A DNA stretch of 28,411 nucleotides from a virus: IMG/VR virus record IMGVR_UViG_3300020201_000084, positions 1 through 28,411 of that record; one strand, written 5' to 3'. A program made the translations under genes and the position numbers. Shown here one piece after another: positions 1-7,642 of the stretch (positions are counted from its first letter, which is position 1; the number at the start of each line of letters is the position of its first letter). The notes beneath the pieces are model-generated. The model did no database searches. It had not been told where the DNA came from and saw only the letters and a list, made by a program, of their open reading frames with translations.

Positions 1-117
1 GATAAATGCACGCTGTACCTTTTTTGTCGTCCAAGGGCTAGTAGGCTATCCAAAAAATTTTGGTAAAATTTTCATAAGTTCGAAAATGTAAATTTATCTA
101 GCTAGGGAAAACTGTAA
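1..117. promoter_or_regulatory. AT-rich leader upstream of the terminase gene
   Basis: This stretch is AT-rich and holds no complete gene. The octamer AAAATTTT occurs twice, at 54-61 and 65-72, with centres 11 bp apart, about one helical turn, which would suit a protein-binding site. CCAAAA and TTTTGG around it can also pair. A segment at 60-86 resembles one at 26459-26486 ahead of the second transcription unit. The + strand frame beginning at position 2 stays open for about 29 codons and could be the tail of an upstream gene, but nothing in it is recognisable. A ribosome binding site, AGGGA at 104-108, precedes the TTG start at 118 by 9 bases. Promoter or operator function is inference. Confidence 0.4.
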
Positions 118-2460
118 TTGGTTCAGCATAAACAACCGGTGAAGTGCAACACTGGTTGCAACAGAAAAGCCTACAAGGCAGGGCTATGCAAAGTCTGCTA
201 CGAAGATTCGGACCAGTGCTTGGCGGACGTACCAAGCTTAAGTCTTGACGATTTGGCCGGTAAGTTTTCGAAAAGCAATCTCAATTTACAAGCAAAGGTC
301 CGCGCTGCCCGAGCTGAGATAAAAATATTCCCTGACGTGACTTGGGAGAGACTTCGGGAGTTCGTCGGTGAAGACAAATTCCGCCTAATCGTCAGCGACT
401 TCGAAGACATCTTTGGCAAGGTGGATCTTCAAAACAAAGTAGACCAAGAATACCTAATTCATAGGTACTCAAGCGTTGGAGGTCTTACTAGATTTATCAC
501 TGAGCTATTCCCGGCTACGACAGCACGAAAGCCCTACGGCGACAAGCAACTAAAAGCAATCGCGACTCTTGAATCGGTGATTAGGAGTGGGGGCGTTGTT
601 CAAGTCTTGGAACCAAGAGCATTTGCCAAAACTGCTAGGATGGCACGCGCTGCCATGTGGGCAGTTCTCTTTGGGTATCGCCGGTGTGCTATTTCGTTCC
701 AAAGCAGCTTGAAGAAAGCAAAGCAAAATATAGACCGGATTTCGAATGAGCTTACCGGTAATCTAGCCTTACGTGCAATGTTCCCTGAGCTGGTAGCAAG
801 CTTGGTTCACGCCAAGAAGAATCTGCAACTGCAAAAGAAGCAAACGCACAACAAAGAACTAACAAACGTAACACTGTTGGCCGATGCTATCCGTATCCCA
901 GACTTGAAAGATTCGGATGGAGTTCCTTTTCCGTTCTCGGGGGCAAGACTGTTTTCGATGCCATTGGCAAAAGCTGCTGGGTTAAGTCTATCAGACCCCG
1001 ATACACTTGAAGATATTCGACCGGATTTGCTTTTGATCGATGACCCTCAATCGCATGATCGGGCTATGTCGGGAGGGGTCGACAGTCTCAATCTTTACGA
1101 CATTTGGCGAGACTCACTAAAGTATCTTTCTGGCCGAGGGAAGCAGCTAGCAGCGTTCTTTGCTCAAACGGTTTGTTCCGAGGATGACTTTGCCTCTCTC
1201 GTCTACAGAGATCCGGCCATCCAATCCTTGAGGTACGGATTTTTCGAGTCACTACCAGGCAAGGAAAGTCTGGAATGGTGGAAGACAAAATACAAAGACG
1301 TGCTCCAAGGGTTCGATGCATCGGACCCACAAGGCCAGTTGAAGGCGCAAGAAGCGGCGAGGGCACTGTACTTACAAGATAGAGATTTGGCCGATGCTGG
1401 CGCGGTGGTGAGTTGGGTCCATGCGTTCGACGAGGAAACTTGCGAGAGCGCAATTCAAGCTGGCATGAATAACTACATCAACGATGAGCAAGCATTTTGG
1501 AATCAGGATCAGAACACGCCAAAGAGGTTGAACGCTGAACAAGACATACGGTGTTCTCATGCTGGCATCATCAAGAAGCAACACGTTGAGCCAAGGGGAG
1601 TCATACCCGAATGGTGCGACAAATTGGTATGCCATATCGACGTTCACGACACATTGCTTTACTGGACCGTTGCGGCGGGCAACAGCCGAAACCAGATGGC
1701 GATAATTGATATGCAATCATGGCCCGAGCAACACGCTAGGCAATGGTCCCTCTCGACCGTATCAAGAAGATTTAATGACAATCCACATTTGGCCGGAATG
1801 TCCGTTGAAGACCAAAAGACGGTGGCCATAAATTTGCTGGTGACGGAGCTTAGGAATAGGGTTTGGGCTAAGACCGATGGAGAGGTCCTAAAGTTCAATG
1901 CCATCGGGGTTGATTGCGGGGATGGCTTCGACCTAATCAACAAGATCGTTCAAGGTATTACTTCTTGTGACGTAGTAATGCCAATGAGGGGGGCCGCGCC
2001 CTCTCCAGGTGACATGAGCATAAATGAGAGGCCAAAGAAGGCTGGAGAGAGTCGGGGAGATGCTTGGTCGGAAAAGAAATCAGAGCGTAGCAAGCAAAGA
2101 TATATCGAGTTCGATGCAAGCTACTACAAGTACCGATTTCATCGGGGGCTAGCTCAGTTTTTTGGGACGCTGAACAGTGTAAGTATGTTCGCTGCAAACG
2201 AGCAAGTTCATTTCATGGCGGCTGAGCAATACCGAGCGGAAGTACCTGAATGGATCAAGCAAGAGCGGACTGGAAAAGGGGTCTGGAAATGGAAAAAACT
2301 CCCTACTGACAATCACTTTTTTGACAATGCGGTTGGGTGCTACGTCTTGCTTAACCGAAGTGGAGCGAAGTTCGACGATTACGCGATCAAGAAGAAAAAA
2401 GAAGTGCCTAGGGTGAGTGTTGCGGAGGCTATGGAATCACATTTTGGTAAGGATTATTAG
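118..2460 (+). CDS. Phage terminase large subunit (TerL), zinc-finger-like N-terminus
   Basis: This protein is probably the DNA-packaging motor: an ATPase that translocates DNA into the prohead and a nuclease that cuts it. The 780 residues begin with Cys pairs (C10, C14, C24, C27) that look like a small zinc-binding knuckle. An ATPase domain follows. Its Walker A region, PRAFAKTAR at 166-174, is degenerate, while Walker B, LLLIDDPQ at 304-311, is clear. The C-terminal RNase H-like nuclease shows acidic residues in HIDVHD (D508, D511), GVDCGDG (D599) and FFDNAVG (D736), in the expected order. The start is TTG at 118, directly after an in-frame TAA at 115-117. AGGGA upstream supports it, and no ATG lies nearby. 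Position ahead of a gpW-like gene and portal matches lambda order A-W-B. No small terminase is visible in the window. TerL identity is strong; the exact subfamily (GpA-like or other) is not certain. Confidence 0.9.
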   Translation: MVQHKQPVKCNTGCNRKAYKAGLCKVCYEDSDQCLADVPSLSLDDLAGKFSKSNLNLQAKVRAARAEIKIFPDVTWERLREFVGEDKFRLIVSDFEDIFGKVDLQNKVDQEYLIHRYSSVGGLTRFITELFPATTARKPYGDKQLKAIATLESVIRSGGVVQVLEPRAFAKTARMARAAMWAVLFGYRRCAISFQSSLKKAKQNIDRISNELTGNLALRAMFPELVASLVHAKKNLQLQKKQTHNKELTNVTLLADAIRIPDLKDSDGVPFPFSGARLFSMPLAKAAGLSLSDPDTLEDIRPDLLLIDDPQSHDRAMSGGVDSLNLYDIWRDSLKYLSGRGKQLAAFFAQTVCSEDDFASLVYRDPAIQSLRYGFFESLPGKESLEWWKTKYKDVLQGFDASDPQGQLKAQEAARALYLQDRDLADAGAVVSWVHAFDEETCESAIQAGMNNYINDEQAFWNQDQNTPKRLNAEQDIRCSHAGIIKKQHVEPRGVIPEWCDKLVCHIDVHDTLLYWTVAAGNSRNQMAIIDMQSWPEQHARQWSLSTVSRRFNDNPHLAGMSVEDQKTVAINLLVTELRNRVWAKTDGEVLKFNAIGVDCGDGFDLINKIVQGITSCDVVMPMRGAAPSPGDMSINERPKKAGESRGDAWSEKKSERSKQRYIEFDASYYKYRFHRGLAQFFGTLNSVSMFAANEQVHFMAAEQYRAEVPEWIKQERTGKGVWKWKKLPTDNHFFDNAVGCYVLLNRSGAKFDDYAIKKKKEVPRVSVAEAMESHFGKDY

Positions 2461-2574
2461 GCAAAAAGGCTACAGGTAGCTACAAAATATCGACTTACTT
2501 GACATAATTCTTAGCAGCATATAGAAAAAATTGACACGTAAAAGAGTCCGAAACCCTTTTGCGAGCGCAACTAA
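2461..2574 (+). promoter_or_regulatory. Intergenic region with a sigma70-like promoter candidate
   Basis: This AT-rich gap separates terminase from the gpW-like gene. TTGACA at 2499-2504 matches the sigma70 -35 consensus exactly. TATAGA at 2520-2525 could be a -10 box, but the 15-base spacer is shorter than the usual 17. A second TTGACA at 2531-2536 has no convincing partner. It is the largest gap within the head genes, so a secondary promoter is plausible but unproven. Confidence 0.3.
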
Positions 2575-2814
2575 ATGTCAATTGAGCAGCTAGTAGAAAG
2601 TGGAAAGGCACTCGGCCCGAGTTCCATTCGTACTGCCGATGTTTCATTTACGTTCCGAAGTGTTTCGGAAATTCTGCTTGCCAATCAAGCCCTGAATGCC
2701 CCACGTAGTTTCTGTGACCTGGTGTTCTGCAATGTCATAAGTGACCCACACCCACCACATAGCCACGGTAGGGCTAACCTAGGTCCTCAAGGCCATGCTT
2801 GGGGTGTATGGTGA
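2575..2814 (+). CDS. gpW-like head-tail connector protein (putative)
   Basis: A 79-residue protein encoded between terminase and portal, exactly where lambda encodes gpW (68 residues), the connector protein that stabilises the filled head and lets the tail-joining protein bind. The pattern agrees with gpW: a short N-terminal helix, then a beta-like stretch VSFTFRSVSEILLANQAL (residues 23-40) that resembles the gpW pattern of an EFT-type strand followed by SVSDL and a second helix. The tail (residues 49-79) is rich in His, Pro and Gly and differs from gpW. The gene overlaps the portal start (ATG at 2808) by seven bases, which suggests translational coupling. Its ribosome binding site is weak. 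The call rests on synteny plus a short visible similarity; no catalytic motif is expected. Confidence 0.6.
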   Translation: MSIEQLVESGKALGPSSIRTADVSFTFRSVSEILLANQALNAPRSFCDLVFCNVISDPHPPHSHGRANLGPQGHAWGVW

Positions 2815-4316
2815 AGCTAAAAGATTGGTTCATGAGCTGGTTGCCAACTAAGGTCGAGTTTCGTGAAAGCGGTCTTGGCTTTACCGGGGATACCGTACCA
2901 TCTGTTCAAGTCTTCGATTGCTTTACAGGTCCCGAAACATCGGATGGCCAGCTACGCGAAGAGTTGCAACAGAAGAGCGCTGACAACGATTGTAAAGCCC
3001 CTTACTATGCCAAGGCGTTGAACCTCCATGCGTCTATGGTAGTTGGCTCTGGCCCAATGGTCGTAATTACCGATGACAGGATCACACCAGAAGATCGAAA
3101 GCATCTAAAAAAGCGATGGCGAAGATGGACGCAGCGATCTGGTTTTGTACGGACATTGAGATCCTTCCGTAGGGCTGGCATGAAGGTAGGAGAAGGCCTT
3201 GCCTACTTTGTCACTGCTGAAAGGCAGATGGACCCAGTTAAGCTAAAGCTTGTTGATGTGTCGGCAACACGTTTGCAGACCCCGTTGGATCTGGTCAATG
3301 AGGCGAGTATTAACGACGGTATCCAATACAGTGAGGATGGCCAGCCGACAAAGTTCTTTATCAGTGGTGGCCCTAACTCAATCGACGAACACGATGCAAG
3401 CAGAGTAGCCTATTGGTTCTGTGGTGTCTTGGAAGAACAAAAGAGAGGGATACCTGAGCTACATACTACGCTTGATTGGTTTCCCAAGATAACAGCCTTC
3501 CAAAATGCAGTTATCAGTAGCATGGAACTATTTGCACGAATGCCCCTAGCTCTTGAAGTAGATGCGGCATGGATCGGAGACGATGACGATAGCAGATCAG
3601 GTTGCCCGCTCCCAACTGATAAACCATTCAAGATGCCAGCTAACGGCTTGATGGTCCCAACACTGCCAAAGGGAACAAGCATCAGTAAGATGCAAGGTGA
3701 GGCCCCTGGGACAGATTCAAAAGATGCGCTGAAATCAATTGTCACTATGGCCGTAAGCCCGATTTTTATGCCCGCCATTTTGATTATGGGCGATGCGGGG
3801 GACGCTTCATTCAGTGCCGCAAATATCGATTGGGAACCTTACCTCAATAAAATTTACGAGGACAGGGCAGAGCTAGAGCCAACATGCTCTTTGTCGTTTG
3901 AGCAATGGCTTTTAGAGGGTGCGAAGATACCAGGGTACTTTGGCCCATCGGTTGTTGCGGCTGTCCGTGAGGATTTAGCTAGGAGTAGGGACCTGGCTAA
4001 GAGTGAGGACGAAGATAAAGGCGATTTGGACATAGACCACGAATGGCGATGGGGCCGCGTGAAATGCCATATCGACCCAAATAAAGAAGCGAGCGCACGA
4101 CAGAAAGATTTGGAATCGTGCGCGATGACACTTCCCGAGGTCTACGAGTCGAGAAACGAGGACTTAGATGAGCGGGTTGAGCAAGCATCGGAGTTCTACA
4201 ACGTTAGTCCAGACGAATACCGAGCCATGTTATGGTCAAAATTAAAAGTACAACCAACAACCCCAAGTAAAGGTAGCAACAATGCCAAGCAAGCTAGCAG
4301 CAAAAGCAGCACATAG
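2808..4316 (+). CDS. Phage portal protein, lambda GpB family
   Basis: The portal is the dodecameric ring at the unique head vertex through which DNA enters and leaves and where the terminase and tail dock. The product, about 502 residues, has features of the lambda portal family: an early segment on resident residues and internal repeats of YYAKALNLHASMVVGSG type, WRRWTQRSGFVRTLRSFRRA, then GEGLAYFVTAE, then KLKLVDVSATRLQTP, and DGIQYSEDGQPTKFFI. These follow the usual order W..W, GE-x-F, L-x-DRLxTP, GI-x-D-GxP. The last 35 bases overlap the protease/capsid gene. I prefer ATG at 2808; a TTG nine bases upstream is possible. The acidic and lysine-rich C-terminus (residues about 400-430) is low complexity. 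The call is supported by its place between the gpW-like gene and the protease. Confidence 0.85.
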   Translation: MVKLKDWFMSWLPTKVEFRESGLGFTGDTVPSVQVFDCFTGPETSDGQLREELQQKSADNDCKAPYYAKALNLHASMVVGSGPMVVITDDRITPEDRKHLKKRWRRWTQRSGFVRTLRSFRRAGMKVGEGLAYFVTAERQMDPVKLKLVDVSATRLQTPLDLVNEASINDGIQYSEDGQPTKFFISGGPNSIDEHDASRVAYWFCGVLEEQKRGIPELHTTLDWFPKITAFQNAVISSMELFARMPLALEVDAAWIGDDDDSRSGCPLPTDKPFKMPANGLMVPTLPKGTSISKMQGEAPGTDSKDALKSIVTMAVSPIFMPAILIMGDAGDASFSAANIDWEPYLNKIYEDRAELEPTCSLSFEQWLLEGAKIPGYFGPSVVAAVREDLARSRDLAKSEDEDKGDLDIDHEWRWGRVKCHIDPNKEASARQKDLESCAMTLPEVYESRNEDLDERVEQASEFYNVSPDEYRAMLWSKLKVQPTTPSKGSNNAKQASSKSST

Positions 4317-6480
4317 AGCTAAGCAAGTGAGCTTGCGTGAGACTGCCCTGAATTCCATCAAGGAAATCTTTTTGGATGCATCGGACGGAACCACGTTTGA
4401 ACTAAGTGATGCACCGGGGGAAGGGGCTACGAAGCTAAAGCAATTTGATTCCCTTGCCTACACTGGTAAAGTTGCTACTAAATGGGGCCAAAGGATTCTC
4501 ATTGATGTTTCAGGTCTGACATTTAAGTCCGTTGTGCCTCTTATTGCAGATCATGAGCCATCTTTGCGTATTGGGCATGGCAAGGTAATGATAACAGCGG
4601 ATCACCATGTTCGAATTAAAGGCCCCGTATCGAGTACAAGTCAGACAGCGATGGATTTCGTAAATGACTCAGCCAATGGCTTCCCTTTTGAGGCTAGCGT
4701 TGGCGTGAAATCTACTCGAACACGGTACATACCTGAAAAACAAAAAGTACACGTCAATGGTGCCGATCATCTTGGCCCGTTAGTGTTGATTGAAGCTGGA
4801 ATTTTGCGGGAGGTCAGTGTCACAACGTTGGGCGCTGACGATGAAACGTCCGCAACTACTCTTAACGAAGGAAAGAAACGTAAGATGGCCATCAAAGAAA
4901 TCGACGAAACAAAATTCGCTGAGTTCTTGGAATCGCATTTTGAATTTTCTGTTGAGGACTTTGAAGGCCTTTCGGAAAAGTCACAATCCAAGATCGAGCA
5001 TGCCTTTGAAGCTTCCGAGGAAGCTTCGAAGAACAAGAAACCGGATCAAAAGACGGAGCTTGAAGATAAGGCCAAGAAGGAAGCTGAAAAGGTCAAAAAA
5101 GACCTTGGCGGCAACGACTTTTTGCGCTGGTCAGAGGTTATGGAACTTACTGATGGTAACATGAAACTTGCTCGACAAGCCATCGATAAGGGCTTGAGCG
5201 ACGAAGAAGTTGTGGATGCAATGGAACTTGCAAAACTGCGAGAGGGGCGCGGCAAAGTGCCAACTGGCAAGGTCAAAGAAGACGGGCGCACCCATGCTTT
5301 GCAAGTGGCTGAATGCCGCTTGATGAGCGGAATCCGCCTGAACGTCAATGATGATGAAATTATCCTTGCCGATGAAAAGCTTTTGGAAAAGCGATACTCC
5401 AAGGCAGTCATTGACGAGGCCTTGAACTTGGGCGAAATCGGCTTCAAGGAAATGGTTGCTCTGCATGCGAACATGGCACCACAAGCAAAAGGCAAAACCT
5501 TTACTTGCTATGGTGAGCCTGACACGCGCGAAGCAATTCAGTTCTTGGGCGAGGTCAACGTATCGCTTAATGCGACTATGCCAAACTCCTTTGCTGGGGT
5601 TGCGCAAGTTGCGATGATGCAGCATCTACAACTTGCTCCACAATGTACCCCGAGCATGTTCCGAACGGGTACGAACCCTGACTTGCGACCTGTTGGAAGA
5701 ATGCGGATCAACGGCGGCGAGCGATGGCCAAAACTTGCTCCAGATGGCAAGCTTGTCCATTTGGCATTTGGTCAAGAGGAAATTTGGCAAACATGGCTGG
5801 AGACTCGCGGCGGAATCATCGTTTTCAAAGATGATGACATCATCAATGATAACATGGGCGTTATTAACGACATGATTGCCATGATGGTTGAGATGGGCGA
5901 TACGGAAGACTATGAATTCTTCCAGCACTTCTACAACTCGACCGACGATTTCTACGACGCTACTAATACGCTTAGTGGTGCCGATGCGGTCTTGAGCTAT
6001 GAAAACGTCCAGTTGGCATGGGACCGAATGAAGACCCGTACTATCCAAAAAGGCCTGGAAACTCGCCGTCTACGGATGGGCCAAAAGTTCTGGTTGCTGG
6101 TTGGCATTGGCCTTGAGAAAGAGGCATGGAAGTTGTTCAGCGATGATTCTTACTGCCAAGACTGTGACAGCAACAGTGAGAAGAATTGGTGGCGAGGTAA
6201 GATCGACGTGAAGGTATGCGACGACATGGACAACGATACCATCTATGGTGATTTAGCTGGTCTTCCAGCTTGGGGCCTAGTCACTCAGAATCGCAATTTC
6301 AGCCCTTACGAGCTGACAACATTGCGAGGCATGAAACAACCCCGAGTTGAACGGTTCGCGTTGCCTGGGGATACCCTTGGAATGGGCATGCGGTTCTACA
6401 AGCGTTCCCGCGTCAACCCAATGGACAAGTACGGTATCATCCGCGCTATCCCCGATCTGACTGAATCAAGTAGCAGTTAG
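4282..6480 (+). CDS. Prohead protease-scaffold-major capsid fusion protein
   Basis: A single 732-residue protein seems to carry three functions that lambda encodes as C, Nu3 and E. Residues about 50-190 resemble the prohead protease (S78/U35): VVPLIADHEP with probable catalytic His91, FPFEASVGV with probable Ser139, and REVSVTTLGAD with Glu177. Residues about 205-335 are highly charged and helical (KKEAEKVKKD), like a scaffold. From about 345 to the end it resembles the Mu gpT-type major capsid protein; the clearest signs are a GE-x-W-P-x-L region and DDDIINDNMGVINDM at about residues 518-532, near the family's IINDDLGAF signature. The gene starts within the portal gene; AAAGG at 4269-4273 is a good ribosome binding site for ATG 4282. 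An in-frame ATG at 4885 (MAIKEIDETK) may give a protease-free form. Cleavage between scaffold and capsid is expected but its site is not visible. Confidence 0.82.
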   Translation: MPSKLAAKAAHRAKQVSLRETALNSIKEIFLDASDGTTFELSDAPGEGATKLKQFDSLAYTGKVATKWGQRILIDVSGLTFKSVVPLIADHEPSLRIGHGKVMITADHHVRIKGPVSSTSQTAMDFVNDSANGFPFEASVGVKSTRTRYIPEKQKVHVNGADHLGPLVLIEAGILREVSVTTLGADDETSATTLNEGKKRKMAIKEIDETKFAEFLESHFEFSVEDFEGLSEKSQSKIEHAFEASEEASKNKKPDQKTELEDKAKKEAEKVKKDLGGNDFLRWSEVMELTDGNMKLARQAIDKGLSDEEVVDAMELAKLREGRGKVPTGKVKEDGRTHALQVAECRLMSGIRLNVNDDEIILADEKLLEKRYSKAVIDEALNLGEIGFKEMVALHANMAPQAKGKTFTCYGEPDTREAIQFLGEVNVSLNATMPNSFAGVAQVAMMQHLQLAPQCTPSMFRTGTNPDLRPVGRMRINGGERWPKLAPDGKLVHLAFGQEEIWQTWLETRGGIIVFKDDDIINDNMGVINDMIAMMVEMGDTEDYEFFQHFYNSTDDFYDATNTLSGADAVLSYENVQLAWDRMKTRTIQKGLETRRLRMGQKFWLLVGIGLEKEAWKLFSDDSYCQDCDSNSEKNWWRGKIDVKVCDDMDNDTIYGDLAGLPAWGLVTQNRNFSPYELTTLRGMKQPRVERFALPGDTLGMGMRFYKRSRVNPMDKYGIIRAIPDLTESSSS

Positions 6481-6541
6481 GCCAACTTCCGACGAGTCAA
6501 TTTTTACCAATTCAACTAATTAGAAAAGAGAGATAAGAACT
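6481..6541 (+). promoter_or_regulatory. Short intergenic leader with ribosome binding site
   Basis: These 61 bases follow the capsid gene. AAGAGAG lies a few bases upstream of ATG 6542 and is the likely ribosome binding site for the next gene. No convincing terminator hairpin is present. Confidence 0.4.
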
Positions 6542-7078
6542 ATGGCAACACCTTGGCGAGCAACTTTGCGGGGTTACTGCGAAGCGTTTACTTACATTGA
6601 ACCCCTGCCTAACTTTTGCACTTGGCGTTCACCAGACAACTTCATTTGGCAGAACACAACTGATTTCGTCATCCCTGGCGGTGGCGTGGTCGTTCTTCTG
6701 GACCCTGATACCGATTTGCCGATTCGGCTAGGCGTTACCGATCCAGGTTGCGCGATTTGCCCCGGTGATCTTGGAAGGCTTAACCTCCGTGGCGTTGTCG
6801 AAGTGAAACTCGTTTCGCCTTGGGTTACTGACATCATCCAGGGGGCCAAGATTTACCTTGGCAGGCAAGCCGATGGATCGTGGCGAGCATCCAACGTAGC
6901 ACCTGCTATTGGGTTCCTACTTGGTCGAGCGATCATCAACTACGAAAAGTCTTGGTTGGCCGGGGAGTCCGCTAAAGCAGGTTCCCAGAACGTCCAAGTT
7001 CAGTTTGAGGCTATCGAGCCTATCGAGCTGTTTGGTGTGGTTACTGGAGAGCTAGACAACGACGTCGATGTGCCTTAA
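6542..7078 (+). CDS. Probable capsid decoration (cement) protein
   Basis: A 178-residue protein directly behind the capsid gene, the usual place of a head decoration protein. Its composition is beta-rich, with Gly/Val-rich strands and no membrane segment or signal peptide. The second half (GAKIYLGRQADGSWRASNV followed by IGFLLGRAI) recalls the DUF2190-type cement fold, in which a small beta-barrel carries a terminal G-x-A motif; this similarity is from memory and weak. Four or five Cys residues occur in the first half. The ATG is preceded by an AAGAGAG element. If not decoration, it could be another head-completion protein. Function is therefore inferred mainly from position. Confidence 0.5.
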   Translation: MATPWRATLRGYCEAFTYIEPLPNFCTWRSPDNFIWQNTTDFVIPGGGVVVLLDPDTDLPIRLGVTDPGCAICPGDLGRLNLRGVVEVKLVSPWVTDIIQGAKIYLGRQADGSWRASNVAPAIGFLLGRAIINYEKSWLAGESAKAGSQNVQVQFEAIEPIELFGVVTGELDNDVDVP

Positions 7079-7086
7079 GGGACAAG

Positions 7087-7638
7087 ATGAATTCCAATCT
7101 ATTCAGTCGAGGGCGCAACACCAGGGCAATGGGGTCATCGGTTCAGATATTATCTGTTCCGGCAGCCCCAGTGGTTCCTGTTGCGCCTACTGACTGGATG
7201 GCGTATGGATGCGGATTTCTTAGGAGTGCCGTACAAGACTTCTCGGAAACTGACGTTTGGGTCATCTGTTCTAGGGACTGCGATACTATCGAGTTTGCTA
7301 GGCCAATAAAGCTTGTCCTTGGGGCAACTTTTTCTAGCTTGGATAGTGTGTACACTACCAGCTTAACGGATGGACCACGAGAATTTTTGGTGCGTCCCGA
7401 AGAATGGAAAAGGCATACCGAGCTAGGCGAATACCCTAAAAGAGGGCTATTCGTTTTTGTGGTTTGTACAAACGAATGGGTCGAGCTTATGCCAGATGGT
7501 GGATTGCCAGTTTATGAAATTGCCGATCAGTATTCGACCATTTGGAAGTTGAGGGGCAAGGTTGTCAAACCTTGTTTCGTTTGGTCTATTGGGTATGTTG
7601 TTGGGCCGTCTATAGTTGGTCAGTCTACAGTAGGATAG
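7087..7638 (+). CDS. Hypothetical protein, head/fibre junction
   Basis: I do not recognise this 183-residue protein. It lies eight bases after the probable decoration gene and five bases before the large fibre gene, so it is co-transcribed with both. The AAGGGACAAG segment upstream of ATG 7087 is a good ribosome binding site. The N-terminal 35 residues are rich in Pro, Val and Ala, like a linker. The remainder is a compact beta-rich domain with repeated Trp and Cys residues (WVICSRDCD, FVVCTNEWVEL, KPCFVWSIGYVVG). There is no signal peptide. It could be a head-completion or head-tail adaptor protein by position, or a fibre-attachment protein; neither is supported by a motif. Confidence 0.55.
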   Translation: MNSNLFSRGRNTRAMGSSVQILSVPAAPVVPVAPTDWMAYGCGFLRSAVQDFSETDVWVICSRDCDTIEFARPIKLVLGATFSSLDSVYTTSLTDGPREFLVRPEEWKRHTELGEYPKRGLFVFVVCTNEWVELMPDGGLPVYEIADQYSTIWKLRGKVVKPCFVWSIGYVVGPSIVGQSTVG

Positions 7639-7642
7639 AAGC

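Noticed and set aside
1-93. End of an upstream gene in frame 2
   Set aside because: About 29 open codons without any motif at a window edge; too short to call as a gene, so it is mentioned only as a possibility.
4790-5164. Open frame in another + strand phase within the capsid fusion gene
   Set aside because: Lysine/arginine-rich product arises from the charged scaffold region read out of frame; no ribosome binding site or motif.
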